A DNA stretch of 43,584 bases from Candidatus Zhuqueibacterota bacterium (GTDB lineage Bacteria; Zhuqueibacterota; Zhuqueibacteria; Thermofontimicrobiales; Sulfurfontimicrobiaceae): contig JAFGMA010000161.1 of the NCBI GenBank assembly GCA_016927835.1, positions 1-43,584 of the forward strand, given 5' to 3'. Below are positions 15,255-25,012 of the stretch, one piece after another. The position numbers were made by a program, and so were the translations under genes. How positions within the stretch are numbered: the stretch's first letter is position 1; the number at the start of each line of letters is the position of its first letter. Below the pieces are notes generated by a model that had not been told where the DNA came from, did not search any database, and saw only the letters and a list, made by a program, of their open reading frames with translations.

Positions 15255-17192
15255 TCAAATTTTCCGCACTTTAATGGTTTCGGTAATATGCGACAACAAT
15301 TCCGCTGCCTGCGAATATGTATCATTCCGGATATCAACGATCAGGTATCCGATATTCCCTCGCGTTTTTAGAATTTGAGCGATGATGTGAATATTGTGTT
15401 TCGACAGGGTATCGTTGATTTTGGCAACAACACCGGGCACATTTTTATGGATATGCAGTATGCGATCCGAATCAGCAGTCATTGCCAATTCGGCTTCGGG
15501 GAAGTTGACGGCGCCCAGCGTGGTGCCGGTTTTGAGGAATTTTTCGATTTTATTGCTCACATCCTGGGCAATCGCAGCCTGCGCTTCCTCGGTGCTGCCC
15601 CCGATATGTGGCGTCAAGATGACGTTGGGCAAATTTTGCAGCACGGATTGGAAAGGTGCATTTCCCGAGCCGGGTTCCCGGGGGAAAACATCGATCGCGG
15701 CGCCAGCGCACTTTCCTGTTCGAAGCGCATGCGCCAGGGCATCCAAATCCACCACCTGACCGCGACTGGTGTTGATGAGAATGCTTCCCATCTTCATTTG
15801 TTCGAATTGCGCTGCCGCGATCATATTTTGAGTTTCCGGCGTATCAGGTACATGCAGCGTCACGATATCCGCCAGCCGGAGGAGCTCATCAAGCGATTCA
15901 ACCGGTTTTGCATTTCCCAGCGGGAGCTTGTCGATGATATCATAGAAAATAACCCGCATGCCAAGATTTTCGCAGAGGATCGAAACCTGCGATCCGATAT
16001 GCCCATAGCCGATGATGCCTATAATCTTTCCCCGCACTTCCTGGCACCCCTCCGCGCCCTTCACCCATTTCGCCTGGTGCATCGCCATGCTTTTTTCGAA
16101 TGCATGGCGCATCAGCATCACCGCTTCGCCCACAACCAGTTCTGCGACACTTCGTGTATTGGCATAAGGCGCATTGAATACCGGGATGCCCTTTTCCGCC
16201 GCCGCTGCCAGATCAACCTGATCGGTGCCGATGCAAAAGCAGCCGATGGCGGTCAGGTCGCGGAGGTGCCCCAGATCGGTCGCGGTGATCCGGGTTTTCG
16301 ATCGAATGCCAATGATCTGGCTGGCTGCGGCGCGGGTGTACAACGTTTTTCCCTCTGCGGAATCCCGGAAATTAGTGACATGAAATTGGCTCTCTTCGAG
16401 TTTGCGGTAGGCGCTTTCGTGAATATTTTCGAGCAAGGCGATGCGATATGCCTGGCTCTGTGCCGACGCGCGGGATTTATTTTTGCCCGGTTTCTTTTGC
16501 GCCAATTCGGGCTGGGTGCAAATCAATGTCAGGATTTGCTGGAAACTGTCGGTGAAGTAATCTGCCTCCCGTCGAACCGCCTCCTGCTGCAGGTTCGCCG
16601 AGTAATAGATGAAATAATCCGCAATATTGCTTTTTCGGATGGAAATATCAGCCACGCTGTTGCCGACGACAGCCGTGGTTCCGATGAGCCTGCCTTCACT
16701 CTGAAGATGCTCCGCCAGATAAACCTTGCCATTCAAAAGGAATAGCGGATTGCTTTCATCGACGCCGGCAACGTTGCCAGTGTCATCGTAAAACAACTGG
16801 TTCATGAAGATATTTCGACGGGTGAGTGACAGGCTGTCGGTGACCGGCAGGATGAGTTCATCAAATCCGCGGCTGAAGACAAAAATTTGTTTTTGCTGGT
16901 CCATAAGCGCGCGGATCGTAGTCTTCACCGAAGCATTCAAAAATTGGAGCAGCCGGGCGGTCGCTTTTTTTATGTCATCTCGCGTAGTTTTTGCGATGAG
17001 CAGTTGCTGATTCATTTTGTGACCGCGCGAAATTTCCCCGGCTTCCGCACGCCGATTGAGGCTGCGCAGGGAATCCTGGCGAAATTGCCGCTCCTCAGCG
17101 CTGAATTTGTCAAGCGCCGTCTCAATTAAAATATCGATAACCTCGCGCGTCAGCATCGTGCTATCGAAATCGAATATGACATTCTGTATCAT
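15255..17192 (-). CDS. serA: Fusion: HAD SerB-like domain plus D-3-phosphoglycerate dehydrogenase with ACT domain
   Basis: 645 residues in one frame. Residues 1 to about 220 are a SerB-like HAD domain: DFDST at 8-12 (nucleophile D8, acid/base D10), S107 in FSRGF, K156 in LNGK and a motif III region at 177-182. Motif III reads GNSVAD where phosphoserine phosphatases have GDGxxD, so a metal ligand is changed to N178 while D182 remains. After a basic linker (about 230-245) comes a complete phosphoglycerate dehydrogenase: GYGHIG at 395-400 for NAD, R477 in INTSRG, E506 in FPREP and H529 in TPHIGGSTEE, then an ACT domain from about 579 for allosteric control. The dehydrogenase starts serine synthesis from 3-phosphoglycerate; the phosphatase would end it. 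SerC is not seen. Initiation at ATG 17192 has no strong ribosome binding site. Confidence 0.88.
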   Translation of the reverse strand: MIQNVIFDFDSTMLTREVIDILIETALDKFSAEERQFRQDSLRSLNRRAEAGEISRGHKMNQQLLIAKTTRDDIKKATARLLQFLNASVKTTIRALMDQQKQIFVFSRGFDELILPVTDSLSLTRRNIFMNQLFYDDTGNVAGVDESNPLFLLNGKVYLAEHLQSEGRLIGTTAVVGNSVADISIRKSNIADYFIYYSANLQQEAVRREADYFTDSFQQILTLICTQPELAQKKPGKNKSRASAQSQAYRIALLENIHESAYRKLEESQFHVTNFRDSAEGKTLYTRAAASQIIGIRSKTRITATDLGHLRDLTAIGCFCIGTDQVDLAAAAEKGIPVFNAPYANTRSVAELVVGEAVMLMRHAFEKSMAMHQAKWVKGAEGCQEVRGKIIGIIGYGHIGSQVSILCENLGMRVIFYDIIDKLPLGNAKPVESLDELLRLADIVTLHVPDTPETQNMIAAAQFEQMKMGSILINTSRGQVVDLDALAHALRTGKCAGAAIDVFPREPGSGNAPFQSVLQNLPNVILTPHIGGSTEEAQAAIAQDVSNKIEKFLKTGTTLGAVNFPEAELAMTADSDRILHIHKNVPGVVAKINDTLSKHNIHIIAQILKTRGNIGYLIVDIRNDTYSQAAELLSHITETIKVRKI

Positions 17193-17365
17193 CTGTTTTC
17201 AAGTATGACTGATTGAGATCTCGGGAATTAGCCCCAAAGGTACATATTCTTGAAATATTTTGCAACCACTTTTTTAGGGAATTTGTAAAGCCTCAGAATA
17301 AAACAGCAGGTTACGGATTGGATTTGAAAATGGCGTGATTTACACGTTTCCATTTTTAATTTTCA

Positions 17366-18262
17366 TCACAAAAACAGCAACCCCACCCCACCTACCGCCA
17401 GCAGGGCACCGAATATTTCCCGTACAGTCACTTTTTCTCTGAAGAAAATGATCGCAGGCGGAATAATCAGCACCGGCACGATTGCCATGATCGTGGATGC
17501 CACGCCGGTTGCGGTGTGTTGAACCGCGAGCAGTGAAAACGCGACGCCCAGAAATGGACCGAAAAACGCACCGAGCGCAATCGCACGAATCGCATGTTTA
17601 TTTTTGAATGCGCCTGGTATATTTCCCCAGGATTTTGTAAAGCTAAAAACAATGGAAAAACTGATTGTCGCGGCGATGATACGAATTTGCGTGCCGGCGA
17701 ACGCATTGTAATCCACCATGCCCATTTTGCTGAATACCAAGCCAATCGCCTGCCCGAGCGCTCCGCCCAATGCCAGGAGTATGCCCGAAAAAGGGAGTGA
17801 GAATCGTATCTGTTGTTCCCCCGGATTACGTTCCAGTACCACCAATGCGATACCGCAAATGGTGATGATCATGCCGGTGATATCCCGCAGCGACAAGATT
17901 TCGCCCAACAGCGCCCACCCGATGATGGCGGTAATCGGTGGCACCGCTGCCATAATCAGCATCGAAATTCGCGCACCGATGGCGATGAACGCGCGGAAGA
18001 GCAGCAAATCACCAATAGCCAGTCCGATCACACCTGAAAGCGATAGCCAAAGCCAGTTTTCCGCCGAGGCATCCAGTGGCAGCAACATTCCGCGGAACAG
18101 CAGCACGTACGCACTGAGAAAGATGAAACCGAAGAGCAGCCGCAGCAGGTTCACAACCAGCGATCCCACCCGTTTTCCCGCGGCTTCGAATGCCAGCGCC
18201 GTAATCGTCCAGAAAACCGCGGTCATAAGTGCTGCAAATTCACCAGGTCGTGAAAGAAGCAT
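17366..18262 (-). CDS. EamA/DMT-family membrane transporter
   Basis: A 298-residue protein with ten predicted membrane segments in two homologous halves, the standard drug/metabolite transporter architecture. Conserved features are the half-repeat LGEILSLRDITGMIITICGIALVVLE, closing the first EamA unit, and FREKVTVREIFGALLAVGGVGLLFL, closing the second. The family exports or exchanges amino acids, nucleosides or other small metabolites, and the substrate cannot be read from sequence. It lies 173 bp upstream of the serine-biosynthesis fusion on the same strand; an amino-acid efflux role would suit that neighbour but is speculative. Confidence 0.88.
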   Translation of the reverse strand: MLLSRPGEFAALMTAVFWTITALAFEAAGKRVGSLVVNLLRLLFGFIFLSAYVLLFRGMLLPLDASAENWLWLSLSGVIGLAIGDLLLFRAFIAIGARISMLIMAAVPPITAIIGWALLGEILSLRDITGMIITICGIALVVLERNPGEQQIRFSLPFSGILLALGGALGQAIGLVFSKMGMVDYNAFAGTQIRIIAATISFSIVFSFTKSWGNIPGAFKNKHAIRAIALGAFFGPFLGVAFSLLAVQHTATGVASTIMAIVPVLIIPPAIIFFREKVTVREIFGALLAVGGVGLLFL

Positions 18263-18525
18263 TTCGCAAGCCTATTTTAAATGAATATCCTATAAAACGC
18301 CTGAGAGGCTGAAAATATCCGTTTGTTGCTGTTAGGAGTAAAAAAGTATAGCGCATGTCAGACTTAAGCCGAGATGGTTTGAGGAGCAGAAAATATCGCG
18401 TCTGAAACTTCAATCATATTTTGGTATTCTGCAACTGTTCGGCGCGCTCAATTTTAGCAAATATTGAGGAACCCTTTGCACCGATTGGATGTAGATAGTA
18501 GTAATAGCTAACCGGGAGGATTGAA

Positions 18526-19458
18526 TTGAAAAAACAACTCGTTAAAATAATATGTCATGTTTTTGGGATTTTATTAATGAATTCCGCACTATCACAGGAA
18601 ATTGAAATGAAATGGAATAAATTGACGCCCGAAGAAGAGCGCGTGATCGTTCATAAAGCTACGGAACGTCCGTTTAGCGGAAAATATGTGGCGCACAAAG
18701 AAACGGGCACGTACATCTGCAAACGCTGCAATGCACCCCTTTACCACTCATCAGATAAATTCGATTCGCACTGCGGCTGGCCCAGCTTTGATGATGAAAT
18801 CCCCGGCGCCGTAAAACGCCTGCCGGATGCCGATGGATTGCGTACTGAAATTGTCTGCGCCAATTGCGGAGCTCACCTGGGACATGTATTCCTCGGCGAA
18901 GGCTTCACCTCAAAAAATGTGCGCCATTGCGTAAATTCAATTTCGATGAAATTCATTCCCGCTGAACAGAAAACGGAATCCGATACGGCTTATTTTGCCG
19001 GAGGGTGTTTCTGGGGCGTGGAGTATTATTTTCAAAAAGAGAAAGGCGTCATTTCCACGCAGGTGGGATATATGGGCGGTCATCGGAAGAATCCGACTTA
19101 CGAGCAGGTTTGTAGTGGAACTACCGGGCATGCAGAGACAATGCAGGTGGTTTTCGATCCCTCAAAGACCGACTTCGAAACCCTGGCGCGATTATTTTTC
19201 GAGATTCACGATCCGACCCAGGTTGACCGCCAGGGACCGGATATCGGTTCGCAGTACCGGTCGGTGATTTTTTATGCGGATGACAACCAGAAACAGATAT
19301 CGGAGAAGCTCATTGGTCTCTTAAAAGAGAAGGGCTTAAAGGTTGCCACGGAGTTAAGTGCCGCTACTGCATTCTGGCGCGCGGAAGATTATCATCAGAA
19401 ATATTATCAGCATACCGGGAAAAAGCCATACTGCCACGGCTATCAGAAGCGGTTTTGA
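18526..19458 (+). CDS. msrBA: Exported methionine sulfoxide reductase, MsrB-MsrA fusion
   Basis: 310 residues starting at TTG 18526, set by GGGAGG six bases upstream. Residues 1-23 form a signal peptide ending at ALSQ, so the enzyme acts in the periplasm or envelope. MsrB comes first: zinc ligands C65, C68, C111 and C114, and catalytic C135 in RHCVNSIS. MsrA follows from about 153: catalytic C161 in GGCFWG, with GHAETMQV and the DPTQ and GSQYRSVIFY segments conserved. MsrB reduces the R- and MsrA the S-sulfoxide of oxidised methionine in proteins. MsrB-first order is one of the known fusion orders. It converges on a small membrane protein gene 19 bp away. No electron donor gene is adjacent. 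Confidence 0.95.
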   Translation: MKKQLVKIICHVFGILLMNSALSQEIEMKWNKLTPEEERVIVHKATERPFSGKYVAHKETGTYICKRCNAPLYHSSDKFDSHCGWPSFDDEIPGAVKRLPDADGLRTEIVCANCGAHLGHVFLGEGFTSKNVRHCVNSISMKFIPAEQKTESDTAYFAGGCFWGVEYYFQKEKGVISTQVGYMGGHRKNPTYEQVCSGTTGHAETMQVVFDPSKTDFETLARLFFEIHDPTQVDRQGPDIGSQYRSVIFYADDNQKQISEKLIGLLKEKGLKVATELSAATAFWRAEDYHQKYYQHTGKKPYCHGYQKRF

Positions 19459-19477
19459 TATGCAGAGATGCTACCGG

Positions 19478-19867
19478 TTAACTCAATACCCTGATAATCC
19501 CGAAAGTCGCGGCGAGTACACCGACGATCAGGGTGACGAAACCGGAAATTCTGTGAATCATTTTCTGCTTCAAGATTTGTTTGATCAGCAGTGTACCTAA
19601 AATTGGCGTTATTAGCGCGAGTATCAGGGTGATCAAACCGCCTTTTGAGTGGGGTGAGACGAAATGGGCTCTGCCGCTCAACTGCTTTGCAATCGCCATA
19701 ATCGAAAAACCGATAATTCCCGAAAGCACACCCGCCAGCACCAACCCACGATGAATATTCAGCCAATTCGTGTTTTTGTTATGGGCTTTGAGAATTCCCG
19801 AAATCAGCAGCAGGATCATCAAAAGCATAAATAAAAAATGACCTATTAATTGTGGGGGGAAAAGCAT
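19478..19867 (-). CDS. Small four-helix membrane protein, b561-like (possible haem protein)
   Basis: 129 residues with four membrane segments. The AGGAGG box five bases before the ATG gives a sure start. One histidine lies at an end of each helix: H10 (GHFLFM), H39 (IHRGLVLAG), H73 (PHSKGGLI) and H105 (IHRISGFV). This pattern fits a b561-type bundle in which four histidines bind two haems, or a related uncharacterised four-helix family. There is no other domain. It converges on msrBA; a quinol-linked electron supply to the envelope is a possible idea, but there is no direct evidence. Function is uncertain. Confidence 0.65.
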   Translation of the reverse strand: MLFPPQLIGHFLFMLLMILLLISGILKAHNKNTNWLNIHRGLVLAGVLSGIIGFSIMAIAKQLSGRAHFVSPHSKGGLITLILALITPILGTLLIKQILKQKMIHRISGFVTLIVGVLAATFGIIRVLS

Positions 19868-20396
19868 TATAGCCTCCTATTTTTTCAAATGCCAGATTAT
19901 GTGGTGTCCAATATAAAAATAATTCGAAAGTTAGTCAAGAGATATTTTGATCGGTTCCGCTCGCTCCAATGGCTTTCATTTACCCGCATCCGCGTATCGC
20001 GCTAAGCGTCAATGTCCTCGCATTTATCCACCGCATTTCTGCCAGGGGTGATCTGGCAAAACCGACGCGTTCCCTCTTCGAGAAAATTATGATGTTATGT
20101 TAATACAGCTTAATCCCTTTTGGCTGTCAACCGATAAATGAAAAGCATGGTTACTGCTCAAACTCAAGATTTAAAAGCCCCCGGTTCAGGATTAGATCAT
20201 TAAAAAAAACGAAAAGCAACTAATCATGAATCCTGAACTGAACCGGACAACCCGAGTAGTTGCAACGCACCGGTACATTGTTGAGCTATTGAGCGAAAGC
20301 GCTCAACTAGATGAATCCCGATTCCCCATCGGGTGCCGAAACGGTTAATAATCATCAGAATCGGTCTGAATTTATTTTTGAAGCAGGAGTATTAAG
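19868..20396. other. 529-bp intergenic region with an inverted repeat
   Basis: No gene seen. It contains the imperfect inverted repeat at 20181-20246 and, at its end, AGGAG at good spacing before the ATG at 20397. It must carry the promoters of the divergent b561-like gene and of glgP. Confidence 0.5.
20181..20246. repeat. Imperfect inverted repeat, CCGGTTCAGG family
   Basis: The left arm begins CCGGTTCAGGATT and the right arm, read on the minus strand, CCGGTTCAGTTCAGGATTC; the arms surround an A-rich centre. The word GGTTCAGGATT(C) also occurs in the inverted repeat at 41642-41822. Likely members of one dispersed intergenic repeat family. Confidence 0.4.
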
Positions 20397-22951
20397 ATGA
20401 AGCATGTGCAGCCTTACATTGTTCGACCGCAATTACCTGAAGAATTAAAACCGCTGTTTGAAATCACATATAACTTGTGGTGGTGCTGGAATCCCTCTGC
20501 GATCGCGCTCTTTCGACGAATCGATACGGCGCTCTGGGAGGAAACGCGACATAGTCCGGTTGCCTCCTGGGACGATTGAAAAAGAAACGGATCGAAGAAT
20601 TGCTAAATGATGATGTTTTTCTTTTCAATATGAAACAGGTACACCAGGAATTAACCCAATATTTGAATTATGAAACCTGGTACAGCAAACTGCACAGCGA
20701 ATATTTCGGCGGTCGTATCGCCTATTTTTCGGCTGAATTCGGGCTCCACGAATGCTTCCCGATTTATTCCGGCGGTCTGGGCATATTAGCCGGCGATCAC
20801 CTGAAATCGACCAGTGAACTCGGTTTACCGCTGGTTGGCATGGGATTACTGTATCGCTACGGATATTTCCGCCAGTATTTGAACCGTGATGGCTGGCAAC
20901 AGGAATTATACCAGGAAAATGATTTTTACAATCTGCCGATTACGCGCCTGGAAGGTGAAGGCGGTCAGCCGCTGGAAATCGCACTCGATTTCCCCGGTCG
21001 AAAGGTGTATGCTTAAATTTGGTGCTGCAAAATCGGCAGGATTCCGCTTTATTTATTGGATACAAATCTGGATAAGAACGCTTCGCAGGATCGGGAAATT
21101 ACTGATCGTTTATATAGCGGCGATCTGGAAATGCGAATCCGACAGGAAATATTGCTGGGTATCGGCGGAATCCGAGCCTTGAAACTATTGAATCAGCCTC
21201 CGTCGGTTTGCCACATGAATGAAGGTCATTCGGCGTTTATGGCACTGGAGCGCATCCGAATCCTTATGGCAGAATCAGGGCTCACGTTTCCCGAAGCCGA
21301 AGAAATTGTCAGAAGCAGCACGGTTTTCACCACGCACACTCCTGTGCCTGCGGGAATCGACATATTTCCCCCGGATTTGATGCAACGGTACTTTAGCCAA
21401 TATTGCAGGCAAATGGGCATCTCCATGCAGAGTTTTCTGTCGCTTGGAAGGAATCAAAGCGCGAGTACTGATGAGCCTTTCAGCATGGCTATCCTGGCGC
21501 TCAATCTGTCATCGTTTGCGAATGGTGTGAGCGAATTGCACGGTACGGTATCGCGAAAAATGTGGCGTAATCTCTGGCAGTCACTGCCCGAGGAAGAAAT
21601 CCCCATTACGCATATCACTAATGGTGTAAACACCCGATTCTGGCTATCTGACGAATTCGATCGGTTATACGACCGCTACCTGGGACCGAGATGGCTGGAA
21701 GATCCGGTGAATCAACAGATCTGGGAACGCATCGATGCCATCCCGGATGCTGAACTATGGCGCAGTCATGAGCGATTGCGCGAGCGGCTTATTTCCTTTG
21801 TACGCGATCGGCTGCGGCTGCAATTGGAGCAGCGCGGCGCACATCATTCCCGAATACTGGAAGCGGAGGAAGTGCTCTATCCGGAAGCATTGACAATCGG
21901 ATTCGCCAGAAGGTTCGCTACGTATAAGCGAGCAACCTTGTTTATGCGCGATAAAAAGCGGCTGTCAAGTCTTTTGAATTCAGCCGAACGACCGGTGCAA
22001 TTCGTTATCGCGGGCAAGGCGCATCCCAACGATCAACCGGGAAAGGAATTGATCCGGGAAATTATTCATCTTTCCAATACCGATGAATTCCGGCGCAGCA
22101 TCGTCTTTGTCGAGGATTATGATATTGAAGTTGGCGCGTACATGGTTCAGGGAGTCGACGTCTGGTTGAACAATCCGCGCCGTCCGTTGGAAGCCAGCGG
22201 AACCAGCGGAATGAAAGTGCCGATTAACGGGGGAATCAATTTGAGCATTCTGGATGGATGGTGGTGTGAAGCGTATGACGGACGAAATGGCTGGAAGATC
22301 GGCAACGGCGAAGTATGCGATGATCATGCCTACCAGGACGAAGTGGAGCAGCGCGCTTTATATGAATCGCTCGAAAAAGAAGTGATCCCGCTGTTCTACC
22401 AACGTAATTCGGATGGACTGCCACGCGGATGGATCTCCATGATGAAAGCTTCCATGCGAGGCGTTTGCCCGGTATTCAACACGAATCGGATGGTCGAGGA
22501 ATATACGGAACGATTTTACCTGCCCTGCCTGCTTCAGTGGAATTACCTGAATTCGAATGACATGATAGAACTGAAACAATTGGTGAACTGGAAGAACAAG
22601 ATCCGGGAAAAATGGGAGCAAATATTTATCTCCGATGTGCAGGTGATCAATCCGGGCGACAGGGAGGTTGGCGAGGATATTTCAATCAAAGCGAACATCA
22701 AAACCGGCAGCGTCGATTCAGATGATGTTAGCCTTGAACTGGTTTATGGACCGTTGAACGCGCGCGGCGAAATTGAAAATGGCGATGTGATCCAGATGGA
22801 ACCGGTTAAAAACGGTGCAAGCGGAATTCAGACCTACAAAGGGCAAATCCCCTGTTTAAAAAGCGGCAGGTTCGGATATTCACTCAGGGCATTGCCATTT
22901 CGCAGGGGATTGAATCAAAAATTCGATATGCGGCTGATAAAATGGTGGTAA
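20397..22951 (+). pseudogene. glgP: Alpha-glucan (glycogen/maltodextrin) phosphorylase, broken by a frameshift and an in-frame stop
   Basis: Read across two lesions the locus encodes an approximately 850-residue GlgP of the DUF3417-containing type. Piece 1 (20397-20579) holds the N-terminal DUF3417 region (LPEELKPLFEITYNLWWCWNP). At 20576-20579 the frame moves by -1, as if one T were lost from GATTTGAAA. Piece 2 runs to TAA 21014-21016. That stop lies in frame inside GRKVYA-stop-IWCCKIGRIPLYLLDTN, where the family continues without a gap, so one base change made it. Piece 3 runs on to 22951 and keeps the catalytic domain, with HMNEGHSAF, FARRFATYKRA and the pyridoxal-phosphate lysine in EASGTSGMK. 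AGGAG precedes the first ATG. If truly broken, glucan phosphorolysis is lost here; sequencing error is possible, mainly for the frameshift. It ends 21 bp from a convergent gene. Confidence 0.88.
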
Positions 22952-22972
22952 GCAGGTAAAAATACGAACGCG

Positions 22973-23662
22973 CTATCGCCAGGCAAATACATTATAATCT
23001 TCCAATTCGGATTCGGTGCGCAACTCGCGGATCCCCTTATCCTCTTCCATGCGATTGACACTCATATATTTGATCAAAATGGTGTCTTTGTAATAAGATA
23101 TTTTGTGAAAAATGAAATCTGTTGCCGAGGTTCCCGGCTCTTTGATGGTTTCGACCAGCTTCAGGCAACCGGAAAACAGCCTGCCTTTTCGTGTTTGCAC
23201 CGTGGCGTTATTCTCGGCAACTTGCACGACATGACGACAGCCCAGGGAATCGGTATAGTCTTCAAGCGTTCCGACCCGGTTTTCATCCAGCCGAAATTTC
23301 AGCGAATCCACACTCCCGTCGTAGCGATATAAATAAATTCTGTCCTTCGCATAGAGGAAGTACAGGTCAAACTCCTCTACCACTCCCGTGGTATCGGAAT
23401 AATAATTTTTGAATTGAACCCGCGTTCCTTCCGGCACTTTTCTGATGTCAACCACTTCGTAAATAATATGCGCTTCATTTTCACCGCGAAAGCCATCGGA
23501 GTGAATCACTTCGCCATAATTCCAATATTCAAGATGATCATTGACATCGTACGGACAAAATGATTTCGCGTTCTTTTCGTTCGTTCCCTCGGAGCACGAG
23601 AAAATGATGCAGGCAAGAATCAGGAGGGCAAAGACAATTCCTTTGAGCGATGCAAAATTCAT
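22973..23662 (-). CDS. Predicted lipoprotein of unknown function
   Basis: 229 residues starting at ATG 23662, placed six bases after AGGA; a TTG six bases further out has the box too close. The N-terminus is a lipoprotein signal ending in FSC, so it is probably anchored to a membrane. The remainder is beta-rich, with many aromatic and charged residues (HLEYWNYGEVIHSDGF, VQFKNYYSDTTGVVEEFDLYFLYAKDRIYLYRYDGS) and two cysteines (in SLGCRHV and SGCLKLVE) that could form a disulfide. I do not recognise a named family. It converges tightly on glgP. Confidence 0.75.
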   Translation of the reverse strand: MNFASLKGIVFALLILACIIFSCSEGTNEKNAKSFCPYDVNDHLEYWNYGEVIHSDGFRGENEAHIIYEVVDIRKVPEGTRVQFKNYYSDTTGVVEEFDLYFLYAKDRIYLYRYDGSVDSLKFRLDENRVGTLEDYTDSLGCRHVVQVAENNATVQTRKGRLFSGCLKLVETIKEPGTSATDFIFHKISYYKDTILIKYMSVNRMEEDKGIRELRTESELEDYNVFAWR

Positions 23663-23861
23663 ATCCAATCCTTTTAGTAGTGTGTTAGGAGTTCTGAGTC
23701 ACGGCTAATCAAACCCGTTTATTCATTATACGAATTATTCAAAAATGAATCAAGCAAAAACTTTAACGTGCTGCAAAACCTTCGCATCAGGCGATTCCTT
23801 AACAGTGGCTTATGGCTATCCGGCGACGTCAGGGTTCAGTAAACGAAATTGAAGCAAATTA

Positions 23862-24695
23862 TTAAATCGCCAATAATTTCCGAATGAATGGCAGGAAGAT
23901 CAATGTTCTGATTTTGGTTCTGAAATATTTATAAGGGCGAAACTTGCGTAATATTTTCAGATAGCTGTAAATGATATAGGGCAAATCATCGAATGATCGC
24001 GGCATCAATTCCAGATTGATATAGTTATTATAATGAATCGATTCGAGGGCATTGAGTATCTCATCGATGGGCAAATTTCCCTCGGTGCCAAAAGGCAAAT
24101 GCAGATCCCTCCCGTTTTTACAATCCGACAGGTGTACGCATTTAATTTGATTGCGGTACCGGTCGACTTGTTTCACCGGATCTTCACCCCGAATAAAAAA
24201 ATGCGGGGCATCCAGACACATTCCCGCTAGTTTTTTGCCCAGCGCCTGTTTCGCCTGGCTATAAAATCGATCAAATTCCTCAATGCTCCATGTGGGAACA
24301 TTTTCGATATAAATCTCGTGCGGTAATCGATTGAGATTTTCAAACAGGTATGAAACCGACGTTTCAATTTTTTCTTTCGCCTCTGCGGGTTCGGGGGGAT
24401 GTGCCAAAAAGTATTTGATATTCAGTTCTTTCCAATGTTCATTCAGTAGCTCTATCAATTCATCTATTTCTTCCTTGTATGCCGGGCAGGAAAAATCAAA
24501 GTTGTTTTCGCATATTATGGGCAGGTGAAATCCTGTCCGAATATTTTTAACCAGCGGCTTGATGTTTTCGATTTCTTTGAATACGGATTTTGTTATTTCG
24601 ACATATTCCAATCCAAAACGTTTTACCAGAGCCAGAATGAATGATGCTTCAATGCCTTTATATCTTTCAACGGTTAATCCGACACGTACTGTCAA
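23862..24695 (-). CDS. Sugar phosphate isomerase/epimerase-like TIM-barrel protein (AP_endonuc_2 fold)
   Basis: 277 residues. The start is TTG at 24695 with GGAGG five bases upstream. Metal-site motifs of the family are present in order: E in YIENVPTW (about 151), D and H in CLDAPHFF (about 181), H in VHLSDCK (about 208) and E in NLELMP (about 250). This is the xylose-isomerase-like barrel, covering isomerases, epimerases and dehydratases of sugars and inositols. The C-terminal 45 residues (from RSFDDLPYIIYSYL) are basic and hydrophobic and extend past the usual barrel end. Because ThuA and Gfo/Idh genes stand in the same window, a role in keto-sugar metabolism is possible, though it is not adjacent to them. 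Confidence 0.8.
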   Translation of the reverse strand: MTVRVGLTVERYKGIEASFILALVKRFGLEYVEITKSVFKEIENIKPLVKNIRTGFHLPIICENNFDFSCPAYKEEIDELIELLNEHWKELNIKYFLAHPPEPAEAKEKIETSVSYLFENLNRLPHEIYIENVPTWSIEEFDRFYSQAKQALGKKLAGMCLDAPHFFIRGEDPVKQVDRYRNQIKCVHLSDCKNGRDLHLPFGTEGNLPIDEILNALESIHYNNYINLELMPRSFDDLPYIIYSYLKILRKFRPYKYFRTKIRTLIFLPFIRKLLAI

Positions 24696-25012
24696 AAAGC
24701 CTCCTCAATCATAATTGGATAGCGGTCTGCAATGGGTAAATGGTTCAGTTTCAGCGCCGAAGTCCGCAAAGCGAAAATTCCGGATCACACATTTATGATT
24801 CAACATGCGCTGTATTTCCACTCTTTGTAATTCGCCGGAGATGATACCTGCACTTTCATTTCGCAGATCGCACCTGATTGGATGTTCAAGGTCAGGGAAA
24901 AAATGAAATATTTACATAGCGCTCAATGTATCAAGAAGATAATCTGCCGGGACTTGAATCTGCGAATAACGCGACGCTAGCTCAATCGGGATGCTGCCTG
25001 TTTTCCCGCACC
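24696..25012. other. Intergenic region, 317 bp
   Basis: It contains the ribosome binding site for the TTG start of the isomerase-like gene and the end of the lamin-tail protein gene. No hairpin, promoter or small gene is evident. Confidence 0.5.

Noticed and set aside
15375..16745. 456-codon open frame opposite the SerA fusion, on the plus strand
   Set aside because: It lies fully antisense to a well-supported gene and reads as low-complexity histidine-, arginine- and isoleucine-rich sequence without a family resemblance. Long antisense frames of this kind recur opposite GH4 (8025-9080) and the amidohydrolase (9504-10550), which points to codon bias.
20570..20590. Programmed ribosomal frameshift in glgP
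   Set aside because: The zero-frame stop TGA comes before the A-rich run, no slippery heptamer is present upstream of it, and a second unrelated stop lies 430 bases later.
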